From positions 372,001 to 436,000 of the forward strand of contig CAVZID010000040.1 in the NCBI GenBank assembly GCA_963775245.1: DNA of 64,000 nucleotides, written 5' to 3'. Source of the stretch: CAVSWT01 sp963775245 (GTDB taxonomy: Bacteria > Bacteroidota > Ignavibacteria > Ignavibacteriales > Ignavibacteriaceae). Positions 42,568 to 51,537 of the stretch are shown here, one piece after another (the stretch's first letter is position 1; the number at the start of each line of letters is the position of its first letter). The position numbers were made by a program, and so were the translations under genes. Under the pieces are notes generated by a model that was not told the DNA's origin, did no database searches, and saw nothing but the letters and a program-made list of their open reading frames with translations.

Positions 42568-43520
42568 CGTGAGGTTATGGTACGTTTATTATTATGCTTG
42601 TTAAATTCCTTCAGCATTTCTTTCGCGTTATTTAAATATTCTTCTTTGAATGGTACCAATTTTTTTATCCTTAACAACGTGAAGATTTGTTTACCGGATG
42701 GATAGCTTTCGACTTCATAAGCGGATTTTTGAATCTTATCGCTTATATTCATTTTTAAAAATTCATCCGTGAAGCAAGCTAATCCGGAAATAAATGAAGG
42801 AGAGGAGTTTAAAATATGGAGTGACTTTCCTACTTGAGGATTTAATTCTTTCATAGTTTCAAAAGATGACTTTGTTACTATACATGCATCATTTTGTCCA
42901 AAAAAAACTGATAATATAACTTGAGAAGCTAAAGTCCCTTCCTTTATTTCTTTAAAGAATTCATTTTGAGTTTTGCATTTATTGTCATAAAGTAGATTAT
43001 CTAACCATAAATTTGTAAACTCTAAATTCGAACCAGTATGAATTATAAGCTTTTTCCCTTTAAGCTGTTTTATATTTGTAACTTGGTCAGTAGTGCGAGT
43101 AATTATAATGAATTTGTCGGTTATCCCACCTTCTGTTGAGCTAGTAAAAATTGCTGTTATAGGAAGTTTTGATTTATAATTAATATAGTCGATGCCATTA
43201 CAAATTATAATTGAAATTTTATTCTTCTTTATATTTTTCTGTAAGTCATCCATATTATCAAAAATTGAAGGCTTGAGAACAATACCTGTATTTAGATGTT
43301 TATTTAATTCGTCTATCCATACTTTTATAGCCACAAATGCATCATTTGCATCAACGTTGATCAACATTTTCTTTAAGAATGCGATACCGTATTCATTATC
43401 TTTCTTGTTCTCGAATTTAGTTTGTGCGTTTACTGAAGGGCGGGTTAAAAACAAAATTAGTAGTATTAAAATTACCGGGGAATAATTTCTTATTTTGTTA
43501 TTTCGGAAATTCAATTTCAT
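42564..43520 (-). CDS. PhnD-like periplasmic binding protein, paralog 3
   Basis: This 318-residue protein has a signal peptide (ILILLILFLTRPSVNAQ). The PhnD-like body includes VDANDAFVAIKVWIDELNKH, IIICNGIDYINYKSKLPITA, LKGKKLIIHTGSNLEFTNLW, VILSVFFGQNDACIVTKSSF and NPQVGKSLHILNSSPSFISG. It shares these blocks with the paralogs at 45352-46283 and 46676-47602. The ending (YPSGKQIFTLLRIKKLVPFK) is also common to the group. A periplasmic ligand-binding role is inferred from the fold; a lack of transporter partners points to sensing rather than uptake. It starts 70 bp after the TolC gene and overlaps paralog 4 by 4 bp. Confidence 0.82.
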   Translation of the reverse strand: MKLNFRNNKIRNYSPVILILLILFLTRPSVNAQTKFENKKDNEYGIAFLKKMLINVDANDAFVAIKVWIDELNKHLNTGIVLKPSIFDNMDDLQKNIKKNKISIIICNGIDYINYKSKLPITAIFTSSTEGGITDKFIIITRTTDQVTNIKQLKGKKLIIHTGSNLEFTNLWLDNLLYDNKCKTQNEFFKEIKEGTLASQVILSVFFGQNDACIVTKSSFETMKELNPQVGKSLHILNSSPSFISGLACFTDEFLKMNISDKIQKSAYEVESYPSGKQIFTLLRIKKLVPFKEEYLNNAKEMLKEFNKHNNKRTITSR

Positions 43521-43590
43521 ATTAAATCAACAATTCATTTTACTAGATTTTCTAAGAATATTTTTTAACAAAAATATCCATCGAAGGACT

Positions 43591-45009
43591 TTAATTTATT
43601 TGAATTAATTTGATGCCGGTTATATAATTTAACAGAGCTTGAGCTTCAATATGGTCATATAGCGCTTTTTGATATTGAGCGTTCATCAATGATTCAATGA
43701 TTTGTGATTCTATAAAATCTTTGGCTTCAACCATGTCCTGATTAAAAGCGCGTTCATTTAGTTCTCTATTCTCTGTTGCAGTGACTTCAGCTTGATATGT
43801 GCTATGAACATTTTCTTTGGCAATATTTATTTTATTTAATGCATCTTTAATCTGAAATTCTATACCATCACGCAGCAATTGTTTTTGTTCATCAATTTTT
43901 TGTAATTGTGCTTCTGCTTCATTTACTTCGTTAGTAGTTCTAAAGCCGTTAAAAATTGGCAATTGCATTCCCACTCCTACAGTCCACATAGTACTATTAT
44001 CCTTATTAACAATACCGTACTTGTATGGATTAAAGTTTTGATCAAATTTAGCAAACAAGGCTAAAGAGGGGAGATGTCCGCTTTTTGCTTCATCTATTTT
44101 AGCCTGGTAAACTTGAACTGCTGCATTAACTTTTTCCCAATCAGTATTATATGAATAAGCCTTTTTTAGGACAGCATTAAGTTCAAATTCTGTAGTATCA
44201 AAAGGGATTGAATCTGTTTCTATTTCAAAATTGGTATTTAACCCAAGGGTAAAGAGTAAAGCGTCTTTAGTTGTTTTTTCGTTCTTCTTAATTTCATTTA
44301 CAAATGATTTTACCTGGTCTACAATAACTTTGTTCTTCAAATAATCCAGCTTAGTAGTTGAGCCTGAACCATTTTTATACATGCTTTCTGTAATAGTTAA
44401 AGTACCTTTCATTCTCTCCAATGCCTCATTACCAATGTTAAAAAGGTTTTTAGTCAAAACAACAGCGTAGTAATATTTTATGGTTTCATACTCAACTTCA
44501 AGATCGCTCTTTTTATAATCCTGTTTAGCAACCTTTACACCGTTTTCGGCTTGTGAATTTAATGCTTGGATTTTACCGCCGGTGTATATTGGATATAGCA
44601 ATTCAATATTTCCATGCGCATTCTTTTTATCCATTAATTTTACGTTCTGTTGAGGGACGTCAAAAGTACCAAGATTAAGATTAAGTCCTGGAATTGGAAT
44701 AGAGGGTAATTCGATTTTAAATGAAGGCATTACAAAAAGAGGATCCTGGTCATTGAGGCTAGCCGCTGCATTTAAATCAATTTGAGGATAGTATCCAGAC
44801 TCGGCCTGTTTCTTTTTAGCCTTTGCTATTTCTACACCATATTTAGCAGCTTTGATTTTATGATTGTTTTCCAAAGCTATATTAATACAATTAGCTAAAG
44901 AATAAGATTTAATATTATTTGAATTAATTGAATCCGAATTAACGGATTGTGCTGCACAAGTCCCCAAATAATATATAACTGCGAGAAAAATTATATAAAC
45001 TGTTTTCAT
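43591..45009 (-). CDS. TolC-family outer-membrane protein
   Basis: This 472-residue protein has a signal peptide (IIFLAVIYYLGTCAAQS). Two efflux-protein repeats with long helices are present: SLANCINIALENNHKIKAAK, KKQAESGYYPQIDLNAAASL, LTITESMYKNGSGSTTKLDY and NEVNEAEAQLQKIDEQKQLL. No pump or membrane fusion gene accompanies it, unlike the TolC at 10418-11722. Its neighbours are PhnD-like proteins and kinases. It may export a product regulated by the system or supply an outer-membrane channel for a pump encoded elsewhere. It lies 70 bp before paralog 3 and is preceded by a 340-bp gap, so it may be the first gene of the large operon. Confidence 0.88.
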   Translation of the reverse strand: MKTVYIIFLAVIYYLGTCAAQSVNSDSINSNNIKSYSLANCINIALENNHKIKAAKYGVEIAKAKKKQAESGYYPQIDLNAAASLNDQDPLFVMPSFKIELPSIPIPGLNLNLGTFDVPQQNVKLMDKKNAHGNIELLYPIYTGGKIQALNSQAENGVKVAKQDYKKSDLEVEYETIKYYYAVVLTKNLFNIGNEALERMKGTLTITESMYKNGSGSTTKLDYLKNKVIVDQVKSFVNEIKKNEKTTKDALLFTLGLNTNFEIETDSIPFDTTEFELNAVLKKAYSYNTDWEKVNAAVQVYQAKIDEAKSGHLPSLALFAKFDQNFNPYKYGIVNKDNSTMWTVGVGMQLPIFNGFRTTNEVNEAEAQLQKIDEQKQLLRDGIEFQIKDALNKINIAKENVHSTYQAEVTATENRELNERAFNQDMVEAKDFIESQIIESLMNAQYQKALYDHIEAQALLNYITGIKLIQIN

Positions 45010-45351
45010 TCTATATCATCATTTATTAATAAATAATAATTTTTATCATTAAGTCCGGCTGTTGAAATGTTTTCAGGATATCCCCAGGGAATATTAATAA
45101 ACAAGTGCACTATAATTTATTTCAAAAAATGCGCCAGACACCTTTATATTATCGATGAAATTGTTGAAATATTTAGTTTGGAGAATACTTTACTTTATAA
45201 CATGGTTTCATCTAGGTTTAATAACTTCCACAAAAAATTGAAGTTAAAGGCAGGATTCGATGTTGTAAAATTTTACTTTGAGTGGTAAAAATTTTCCATC
45301 ATAGTAATGCAACTGGAAAATTTTTACAACAGGAAAGAAGAATTATGATTA
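45010..45351. other. Intergenic region, 342 bp, with overlapping hairpins
   Basis: A perfect 13-bp inverted repeat (GTAAAAATTTTCC 45285-45297 with 45315-45327, 17-base loop) lies just after the broken PhnD-like gene in its direction of transcription. A further element at 45261-45275 (containing the palindrome GTAAAATTTTAC) could compete for the same arm. A plus-strand frame at 45067-45288 gives a 73-residue product with no ribosome binding site or recognisable family and is not called. The upper end should contain the TolC gene promoter; no clear box is seen. Confidence 0.45.
45285..45327 (-). terminator. Hairpin after the frameshifted PhnD-like gene
   Basis: A 13-bp perfect stem begins about 25 bp beyond the stop at 45352 on the minus strand. 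The T residues are within the stem rather than after it, so terminator function is only probable. Confidence 0.4.
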
Positions 45352-46283
45352 TTAATTAGAAGCTTTTGGTGATGTATTTATTGCATTATACTCTTTTAAT
45401 AATTCTTTGGCAGTGTTAAGGTCTTCTTCTTTAAAATGTAGTAGCTTTTTTACTCTTAGTAAAGTATATATTTGTTTACCGGAAGGGTACTTTTCAAAGT
45501 CAATAACTGATTTGAGAACATTATCTTTAATTTTCTTTTTCATAAAATCATTTGAGTAGCAAGCTATTCCTTCAATAAAGGGGGGAGAGGTGAGAAGGAT
45601 TTCCAATTTTTTCCCTACCTGTGGATTCAATTCAATCATAGTTTTGTATGCATTCGTGGTTACTATACAAGCGTCATTTTCACCAAAAAAAACAGAAAGT
45701 ATTGTATGTGAAGCTAAGCTTCCTTTTTTAATCTCTTGAAAGAATTTATCTATGCTGCCTAATTTATTATTTTGAAGCTGAACTGCAAGCCACATATTTA
45801 TAATATCAATATTAGTTTCTTTTTGTAATATAATTTTTTTGTTTCTAAGACCTGCTATTGTGTTTATTTTATCTTTTTTCCTTATCAGAATAATAAACTG
45901 TAATTCACTACCATTTTCACCTGGATCAACCAAGACCGGTGTTATAGGCAGCTTGGATTTATTTTTTAAATAATCAATAGAATTACATATAATAGTACAA
46001 ACATTATCTTTTTAAAATATTTCGTTAGATCATTCATGTCATTATACAGAACAGGAAACATTCTTACATTCATATTTTGTCGCTTGTTCATTTCATTTAC
46101 CCATACTTTAAGAGCGGCAAACGCATCATTAACATCAACATTTAAAAAAATATTTTTTGTAAATGCCATTCCATATTCATTTTTATTATTTATTATAGTA
46201 TCTGCCTGTGCGTATGTAGATGCAATAAATATATGGGTAAGGAAAATTATTTTTATGAGAATGTAGAAATAAGACTTAGTCAT
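45352..46283 (-). pseudogene. PhnD-like periplasmic binding protein, paralog 2, frameshifted
   Basis: The gene starts at 46283 with a signal peptide (IFLTHIFIASTYAQA). It follows the paralogs (VDVNDAFAALKVWVNEMNKR, FPVLYNDMNDLTKYFKK) until an A-run at about 46011-46015, where one A is missing relative to the intact frame. The original frame then ends at 45966. Moving to the -1 frame restores DNVCTIICNSIDYLKNKSKL and joins the remaining C-terminal part, which reads SHTILSVFFGENDACIV and continues to 45352. The other 300 codons are intact and closely match paralog 1. This may be recent inactivation, a sequencing error in the A-run, or less likely frameshifting at AAAAAG. If restored, it would be a 310-residue periplasmic binder. 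Confidence 0.82.
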
Positions 46284-46675
46284 TTTAAGGCAGCAAAATT
46301 TATTTTATAGTATTTTTAAATTTAAAAAATTCATTGAAGGAAATAGTATTTTTAACAAATATTAATGAAATGAATATTTATCCTCAGTGTTACAATAATT
46401 TCTAAAATATTATCGAATGAATATTCAAAATATTTAAACATTAGATACCAAAATGAATTCTGCGGTTTCTGAGCTTTAACGGTTAATGCAGTATAATTAA
46501 CACACTTAAAATTTATTTGCTGATAAATGTCTTGACGTAATAGCTTTCTGTTTTGGCTGAGTGTTAAAAGTTAGAAAATAAAATTTTACCAGGTTTCGTA
46601 TAAATATTTTGAAGAAATTTTATAGAAGCTAAATTTCTTTAATTGAATAAAGAATGTAAGCCGTAAACTAGAAGT
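46284..46675. other. Intergenic region, 392 bp, between PhnD-like paralogs
   Basis: No ORF is supported. ATTATCGAATGAATAT at 46409-46424 is nearly identical to 46-base-equivalent positioning in front of paralog 1 (47724-47739): both lie 122-126 bp upstream of a start codon. The rest is AT-rich and probably includes the 3' end of the paralog 1 transcript and the paralog 2 promoter. No strong terminator is visible. Confidence 0.45.
46409..46424 (-). promoter_or_regulatory. Conserved upstream motif of PhnD-like paralog 2
   Basis: ATTATCGAAT(G)(A)ATAT lies 126 bp upstream of the start at 46283. A copy differing at one base lies 122 bp upstream of paralog 1 (47724-47739). The equal spacing suggests either a shared regulator site or a duplicated leader. 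Confidence 0.3.
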
Positions 46676-47602
46676 CTATTTAGAAATATTTAAAGCATTA
46701 TATTTTTTTAATAGTTCTTTTGCAGTGTTAAGGTATTCTTCTTTAAATGACAGTAGCTTTTTAACTCTTAACAAGGTATATATTTGTTCGCCGGAAGGAT
46801 ATTTGTCAATATTAGTTATTGACTCAACCATATTATTTTTAATCTTCCGTTTCATAAAATCTTTTGAATAACAAGAGAGTCCCTCAATGAAATATGGAGA
46901 GGCAAGTAGTATTTTTAAGTTCTTCCCAACTTGAGGGTTTATTTCAATCATAGTTTCAAATGCTGACTTTGTGACTATACATGCATCGTTTTCGCCGAAA
47001 AATACAGATAGTATCGTATGTGATGCTAACCCGCCTGTTTTAATAGCCTGGAAAAAATTATCCTTTTCTTTTAATTTATTCTCATGAAGTTTCACTTCCA
47101 ACCACATCTTAATAATATCTAAGTTAGTTTCTTTTTGAATTATTAACTTCTTTCCTTTAAGGTCATCAATTTTTTCTATTTTATCTTTTTTCCTGGTGAG
47201 AATTAAAAATTGTATTTCATTTCCATCTTCGCCCGGATCTACTAGGATCGGAATCATTGGAAGTTTTGATTTATATTTTAAGTAGTCTATTGACGTACAT
47301 ACAAGATTCGAAATATTATCTTTATTAAAATTATGAATTAAATCATCCATGTTTTCATATAAAACTGGATACATCTTAACATCCAAGTTCTGTTGTTTAT
47401 TTAATTCATTTACCCATACTTTTATAGCTACAAAAGCATCATTGATATCTACATTTTGTAAAATATTTTTTAAGAATGCCAATCCAACTTCATTTTCTTT
47501 ATCATTTGTATTGTCTGCCTGTGCAAGTAATGAAGTAAATAAGAATAGAATTAATACTATAGTTTTTAATAATGACGAAAACAGTGAAGCAATGTATTTC
47601 AT
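46676..47602 (-). CDS. PhnD-like periplasmic binding protein, paralog 1
   Basis: This intact 308-residue member of the family has a signal peptide (TIVLILFLFTSLLAQA). PhnD-like blocks are VDINDAFVAIKVWVNELNKQ, CTSIDYLKYKSKLPMIPILV, LKGKKLIIQKETNLDIIKMW, SHTILSVFFGENDACIVTKS, NPQVGKNLKILLASPYFIEG and YPSGEQIYTLLRVKKLLSFK. It is the closest relative of the frameshifted paralog 2 and probably its parent or sister by tandem duplication. It is predicted to be periplasmic. The ligand is unknown: the fold family binds oxyanions such as phosphonate, and sensor relatives bind tetrathionate. It stands 392 bp upstream of paralog 2 and may form its own transcript. Confidence 0.82.
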   Translation of the reverse strand: MKYIASLFSSLLKTIVLILFLFTSLLAQADNTNDKENEVGLAFLKNILQNVDINDAFVAIKVWVNELNKQQNLDVKMYPVLYENMDDLIHNFNKDNISNLVCTSIDYLKYKSKLPMIPILVDPGEDGNEIQFLILTRKKDKIEKIDDLKGKKLIIQKETNLDIIKMWLEVKLHENKLKEKDNFFQAIKTGGLASHTILSVFFGENDACIVTKSAFETMIEINPQVGKNLKILLASPYFIEGLSCYSKDFMKRKIKNNMVESITNIDKYPSGEQIYTLLRVKKLLSFKEEYLNTAKELLKKYNALNISK

Positions 47603-47723
47603 ATAGAATCTGATTTTGTTCTTAATTTGTCTAACACTTAATATTTTATAAGATATTATTATGACAATTAAGGATTAATATTTATATCTCCGGTTTGAAT
47701 AATATACCGGAATTTATCAATTT

Positions 47724-47739
47724 ATTATCGAATGGATAT
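47724..47739 (-). promoter_or_regulatory. Conserved upstream motif of PhnD-like paralog 1
   Basis: ATTATCGAATGGATAT lies 122 bp upstream of the start at 47602. It matches the motif at 46409-46424 at 15 of 16 bases. Confidence 0.3.
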
Positions 47740-47862
47740 ATTGTTTATTTAATTAATCGAAAGTAATGTATTTAAAGAAAGTTAGATTAGGGGTGTTTAT
47801 GATTCAACCATGGTCTAAGAACAAAATAATAAATTAAACTAGAAAGTAATTTGAATAAACTC

Positions 47863-48552
47863 TTACTCTAAAATCTTTTTAACATCTTTATCTTTTCCAA
47901 AAACAACCAGCACGTCATTTTCTTCGACCACAGTACTTGCAGTGGGGACTCCGTATATTCTTTCTTTTACAATTTCATCTCCTGATTCTTCATCTTTAAC
48001 AACATAACTGCGTTTCAAAGTAATTAAATTAAGATTGTACCTAATTCTTAAATCAATTTCTTGTAGTGTTTTCCCTACAAATGATTTTGGAGTTCTAACT
48101 TGAACAATATTATAATCTTCTCCAAGCGGAAAGAAATCAAGCACTTCATCATTTATTAAGGTTGTCGCTATTCGTCTAGCAATTTCAAATTCAGGTGTAA
48201 TAACATTATGAACCCCAAGCTTAAGCAAAATCTTTTCCTGAATCTTCGACGAAGCTCTGGCAATAACTTTTTTTATTCCCATTTGCAGCAGAAGGACAGA
48301 GGTTAAAATTGTGTCTTCAAAATTAGTTCCGATAGAGATTATAACAGCATCAACTTTATCAATTCCCAAAGACCTCAATCCTTTTTCTTCAGTCGAATCC
48401 ATCTTAGCAGCAAAAGTAACTTTGTCTTTTATTTCCTCAATTACATCCATATTATTATCTATTGCAATCACCTCAGAACCATTTTCGGCAAGTGAAGTTG
48501 CAACGCTCATTCCAAAATCCCCTAAACCTATCACTGCAAATTTTCTATTCAT
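47863..48552 (-). CDS. ktrA: Potassium uptake regulatory subunit (KtrA/TrkA-type RCK protein)
   Basis: This 229-residue protein has an RCK_N Rossmann domain (1-130) with the dinucleotide motif VIGLGDFGMSVATSLAENGS and the ribose-binding acidic residue in VIAIDNN. An RCK_C domain (about 140-225) follows: FVGKTLQEIDLRIRYNLNLI ... ENDVLVVFGKDKDVKKIL. It is the length of a single-repeat KtrA, not the double-repeat E. coli TrkA. It forms a cytoplasmic ring that gates the KtrB channel in response to ATP/ADP or NAD(H). Although downstream in transcription, it lies only 12 bp after ktrB, so subunits are made together. Confidence 0.93.
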   Translation of the reverse strand: MNRKFAVIGLGDFGMSVATSLAENGSEVIAIDNNMDVIEEIKDKVTFAAKMDSTEEKGLRSLGIDKVDAVIISIGTNFEDTILTSVLLLQMGIKKVIARASSKIQEKILLKLGVHNVITPEFEIARRIATTLINDEVLDFFPLGEDYNIVQVRTPKSFVGKTLQEIDLRIRYNLNLITLKRSYVVKDEESGDEIVKERIYGVPTASTVVEENDVLVVFGKDKDVKKILE

Positions 48553-48564
48553 TTTATTTTTCCT

Positions 48565-50325
48565 TTAAAGAGTAGAGATATTCTCATTAGGTAATTCATA
48601 AGATTTTGGCTCTTTGTTTTTCAATATACTGTAAAGAAAAGCAAATGGCCCAACTCTTCCTATCAACATTAATAAAGTGATAATTACTTTTCCTGTATCT
48701 GTTAAACTTGAGGTTATTCCTCTAGATAATCCAACAGTCCCAAATGCACTGAATGCTTCGAATACAATATCAATTAAATTCTTTTTTTCTGAAATAGTTA
48801 GAAGAAAAATTCCTAATGTTATTAAAGCGATGCTTGCTAGAGTTTTTATTAATGCCCTTAAAACAATTTCATTAGGGATTGTTCTATTTCCGATTGTAAC
48901 ATTCTTTTCGTTTCTTAAAAAAGATAGAGTTGAAAAAATAAGAATTGAAAAAGTTGTTGTTTTTATTCCGCCGCCAGTACCGCCAGGAGAAGCTCCCACA
49001 AACATTAGAAACAAAAATAACATTGTGGTAGCAACAGAAAATTTCGAAATATCTATTGTATTAAATCCTGCTGTTCTTGCTGTTACAGATTGAAAATATG
49101 ACGCATCAATTTTTTGCCAAATACTAAATTGAGCTAAAGAATTATTGTATTCTAAAAGAAAAGTGAAAACTGTTCCAACCACAATTAAAAATATAGTGGT
49201 ATAAAGTATTAGCTTGTTCTGCAAGGACAATTTAAATCTAAACCTGCCGAATGATGTTCTAATGCTTTTTACATTTAATAAACTCATTATGGTTGGGAAA
49301 CCAATTCCGCCTAAGATTATAAGCAAGCTAATTGTTGTTGTATAAATGAAATTATCACGCACTAGCGGGTCGTACAAGTTTAAAGTAAATAATGAAAATC
49401 CGGCGTTGCAAAAAGCAGATATGGAATGAAATATTGAAGTGAATAAGGCTTCGCTAATATTTTTTGTAGTGGGAGCTATGCTTTGAAATAATAATATTGC
49501 TCCTATTCCTTCGATAATAAAAGTAATTAAAGCTAAATAAGCGAGAACTCTTGTAATTGCTCCAACGTTATCTTCATCCATTAAATCACGTAAAAGTATT
49601 CTTTCCTTAATTCCCATACCACCGGATAAAAATAAAGCAAAGAAGGTGGTAAATGTCATTAATCCCAAACCGCCAACCTGGAATAAGAACATAATTACAA
49701 TCTGGCCAAACTTAGTAAAGTATGTTGCTGTATCAACAGTAATTAATCCTGTTACACAAACAGCACTAGTTGATGTGAACAGCGCATCAAAAAAAGAAAT
49801 GCTCCCTTTAACAGTTGAAGCGGGAAGCAGAAGAAGCAAAGTTCCAAAGGTTATTAAACTGACAAAGCTTAATACAAATAAGCGGGAAGGATGAATTTTT
49901 AATTGAAGAATTTTTTTATTGTAGCGTAAACCCCCGGAAATTAATCCAATGATTATATAAATCTGTGCAAAAACAATATATAGAAAAGCCACGTCTTTAA
50001 AATGTAAAGCCGAGCCCAGGCTTTTAATTAAACTGTGCCCTATTAATAATAGAAAACCTTCTACAATTATAAATAGAATAATGAGTGTTTCAATCTTGTG
50101 GGATTTTATATGCTCTATTTTATTTTCAGATATGACTAATTGAATTAGCTGGTAGAATATAAAAATAACTACTACCCCGATAGAGATGTAATGAAGGATT
50201 ACAGCATTATCTTTTGATACTTGAAAACCGTATTCCGTTACTATAGCACCTAGCCCAATGATGCTTGTAATAACAATTATAAATCTTGAAATGCGATTAA
50301 GCTTTAATCTTGATTGTTCGGTCAT
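48565..50325 (-). CDS. ktrB: Potassium uptake channel subunit (KtrB/TrkH family) with N-terminal extension
   Basis: The protein has 586 residues. The C-terminal 440 residues match KtrB, with four selectivity-filter-like loops: STSAVCVTGL, SISAFCNAGFS, ARTAGFNTID and AFGTVGLSRG, each with the conserved Gly. The N-terminal 140 residues add about four membrane helices before the usual start (LFVLSFVSLITFGTLLLLLP), an extension absent from the roughly 450-residue Ktr proteins. It should transport K+ (or Na+-dependent K+) through the inner membrane under KtrA control. It is transcribed with ktrA and lies next to an MscS-type channel and two antiporter-like genes, an osmotic and ion-balance neighbourhood. 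Confidence 0.93.
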   Translation of the reverse strand: MTEQSRLKLNRISRFIIVITSIIGLGAIVTEYGFQVSKDNAVILHYISIGVVVIFIFYQLIQLVISENKIEHIKSHKIETLIILFIIVEGFLLLIGHSLIKSLGSALHFKDVAFLYIVFAQIYIIIGLISGGLRYNKKILQLKIHPSRLFVLSFVSLITFGTLLLLLPASTVKGSISFFDALFTSTSAVCVTGLITVDTATYFTKFGQIVIMFLFQVGGLGLMTFTTFFALFLSGGMGIKERILLRDLMDEDNVGAITRVLAYLALITFIIEGIGAILLFQSIAPTTKNISEALFTSIFHSISAFCNAGFSLFTLNLYDPLVRDNFIYTTTISLLIILGGIGFPTIMSLLNVKSIRTSFGRFRFKLSLQNKLILYTTIFLIVVGTVFTFLLEYNNSLAQFSIWQKIDASYFQSVTARTAGFNTIDISKFSVATTMLFLFLMFVGASPGGTGGGIKTTTFSILIFSTLSFLRNEKNVTIGNRTIPNEIVLRALIKTLASIALITLGIFLLTISEKKNLIDIVFEAFSAFGTVGLSRGITSSLTDTGKVIITLLMLIGRVGPFAFLYSILKNKEPKSYELPNENISTL

Positions 50326-50497
50326 TAGTTATAAATGTTTATTCACTTATTTTATATTCCAAAGCGATTAATTAAAATATTGTTAGAAAAAAAACTGTTA
50401 AAATAGTCATAAAATATTTAGGAGTTTGGATTAACCCACCACTATTCTATCCGTTTCAACGATTAAATTCTAATTCTCACTACTGGTTTTAAAACTA

Positions 50498-51532
50498 CTA
50501 ATCTTTACCTGTTCCTTTGTTATTTAGCTCTTTTAATAAATAATTATTTATCGAATCTATCAATTCATTTTCATACCGGGCATCAAATAAATACAAATTT
50601 ACTTCATACTTATTTATTTCATTTATAAAATCTGATTTTGATAAATAAACTTTTGCTTCTTTTTTACTGAAAGTATAAGGAGATGAAATAGCTGCATCTT
50701 TAAGCATCGAAACTATGAACCGGCTTCCGTAAGTGAAAGGAAATTCAAACTCAAGAGTGATGAGCTGTTCTCTCTTCCCGATATTAATATTTTCTACGCT
50801 GTGCGTTAAGAATAAAGAATTCGGAATATAAACAACATTATTCTCACTGCTTAAAATTTTTGTTGAGCGCCAGCCAATTCTTTGCACTTCTCCATAGTGT
50901 TCTAAAATCTTAATGAAGTTTCCTTTTTCAAATGGCCGAACTACAGATATAAAAATTCCACCTATAAAATTTTTAATTAGCGGAATTAGAGAAACACCAA
51001 CGACAATAATTACAACAATAATAATAATTAAGGTGATTTCTTTAGTATCACCTAAAATTAAATTTAGTATTAAGTAAATAATATACAGCCAGATAAATGC
51101 ACGGGCTGTAACCAATACTGTTTGGAGAAAGGGCAGCCTTTCTTTTATGAGAGGAGAATTTTTTAATGTATCCAAAAACTTAATAAGAAAAAAACCGGCA
51201 AGTACTATTAGTATTATTTCAAGCACTGTCCAAAAAGTAATTTGTCCAACAATTTTTAATTGATTAAGAAAAGATCCGCCTGGTTGAGTTTTATTAGATT
51301 GTGATATTTTAGGAACTACTTTAACTGAACTTGTATCTTTCTTCTTGACTGTTTCTTGCTTGACTATAATTGTTTCAGGCTGTGCTACAAAAGTTGTTTC
51401 TGTCCTTGTTACGTAAATTGTGTCTTGTAAAAGAAAATCTTGTACAGTTCTATTTAAAAGTGTATCAAGTTCCTGCGGATATATTGAAACAGATAGGAAA
51501 AGAATTGGCAATATTTTTAACAATGATTTCAA
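50498..51532 (-). CDS. MscS-type mechanosensitive channel
   Basis: This 344-residue protein has a signal-like N terminus followed by a low-complexity periplasmic segment rich in T, V and K (about 30-85). Membrane helices lie at about 95-115, 135-160 and 165-190. The MscS core follows: FIGGIFISVVRPFEKGNFIK, ILEHYGEVQRIGWRSTKILS, NNVVYIPNSLFLTHSVENIN. The IPNS and N-I-G beta-domain elements are standard. A C-terminal alpha/beta cage domain follows. It should open on membrane tension and release solutes. It starts 6 bp after the stop of the antiporter-NTPase gene, so the two are likely co-transcribed. Confidence 0.85.
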   Translation of the reverse strand: MKSLLKILPILFLSVSIYPQELDTLLNRTVQDFLLQDTIYVTRTETTFVAQPETIIVKQETVKKKDTSSVKVVPKISQSNKTQPGGSFLNQLKIVGQITFWTVLEIILIVLAGFFLIKFLDTLKNSPLIKERLPFLQTVLVTARAFIWLYIIYLILNLILGDTKEITLIIIIVVIIVVGVSLIPLIKNFIGGIFISVVRPFEKGNFIKILEHYGEVQRIGWRSTKILSSENNVVYIPNSLFLTHSVENINIGKREQLITLEFEFPFTYGSRFIVSMLKDAAISSPYTFSKKEAKVYLSKSDFINEINKYEVNLYLFDARYENELIDSINNYLLKELNNKGTGKD

Positions 51533-51537
51533 ATAGC

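Noticed and set aside
45067..45288. Plus-strand frame of 73 codons between the TolC gene and the broken PhnD-like gene
   Set aside because: It has no ribosome binding site, no recognisable family, low-complexity composition, and its stop lies inside the hairpin region.
46005..46020. Programmed -1 frameshifting in the PhnD-like paralog 2
   Set aside because: The site lacks a full A-AAA-AAG heptamer and intact paralogs need no frameshift, so mutation or error is simpler.
47767..47838. Plus-strand 23-codon frame upstream of PhnD-like paralog 1
   Set aside because: It is too short, with no clear ribosome binding site and no hydrophobic or conserved pattern.
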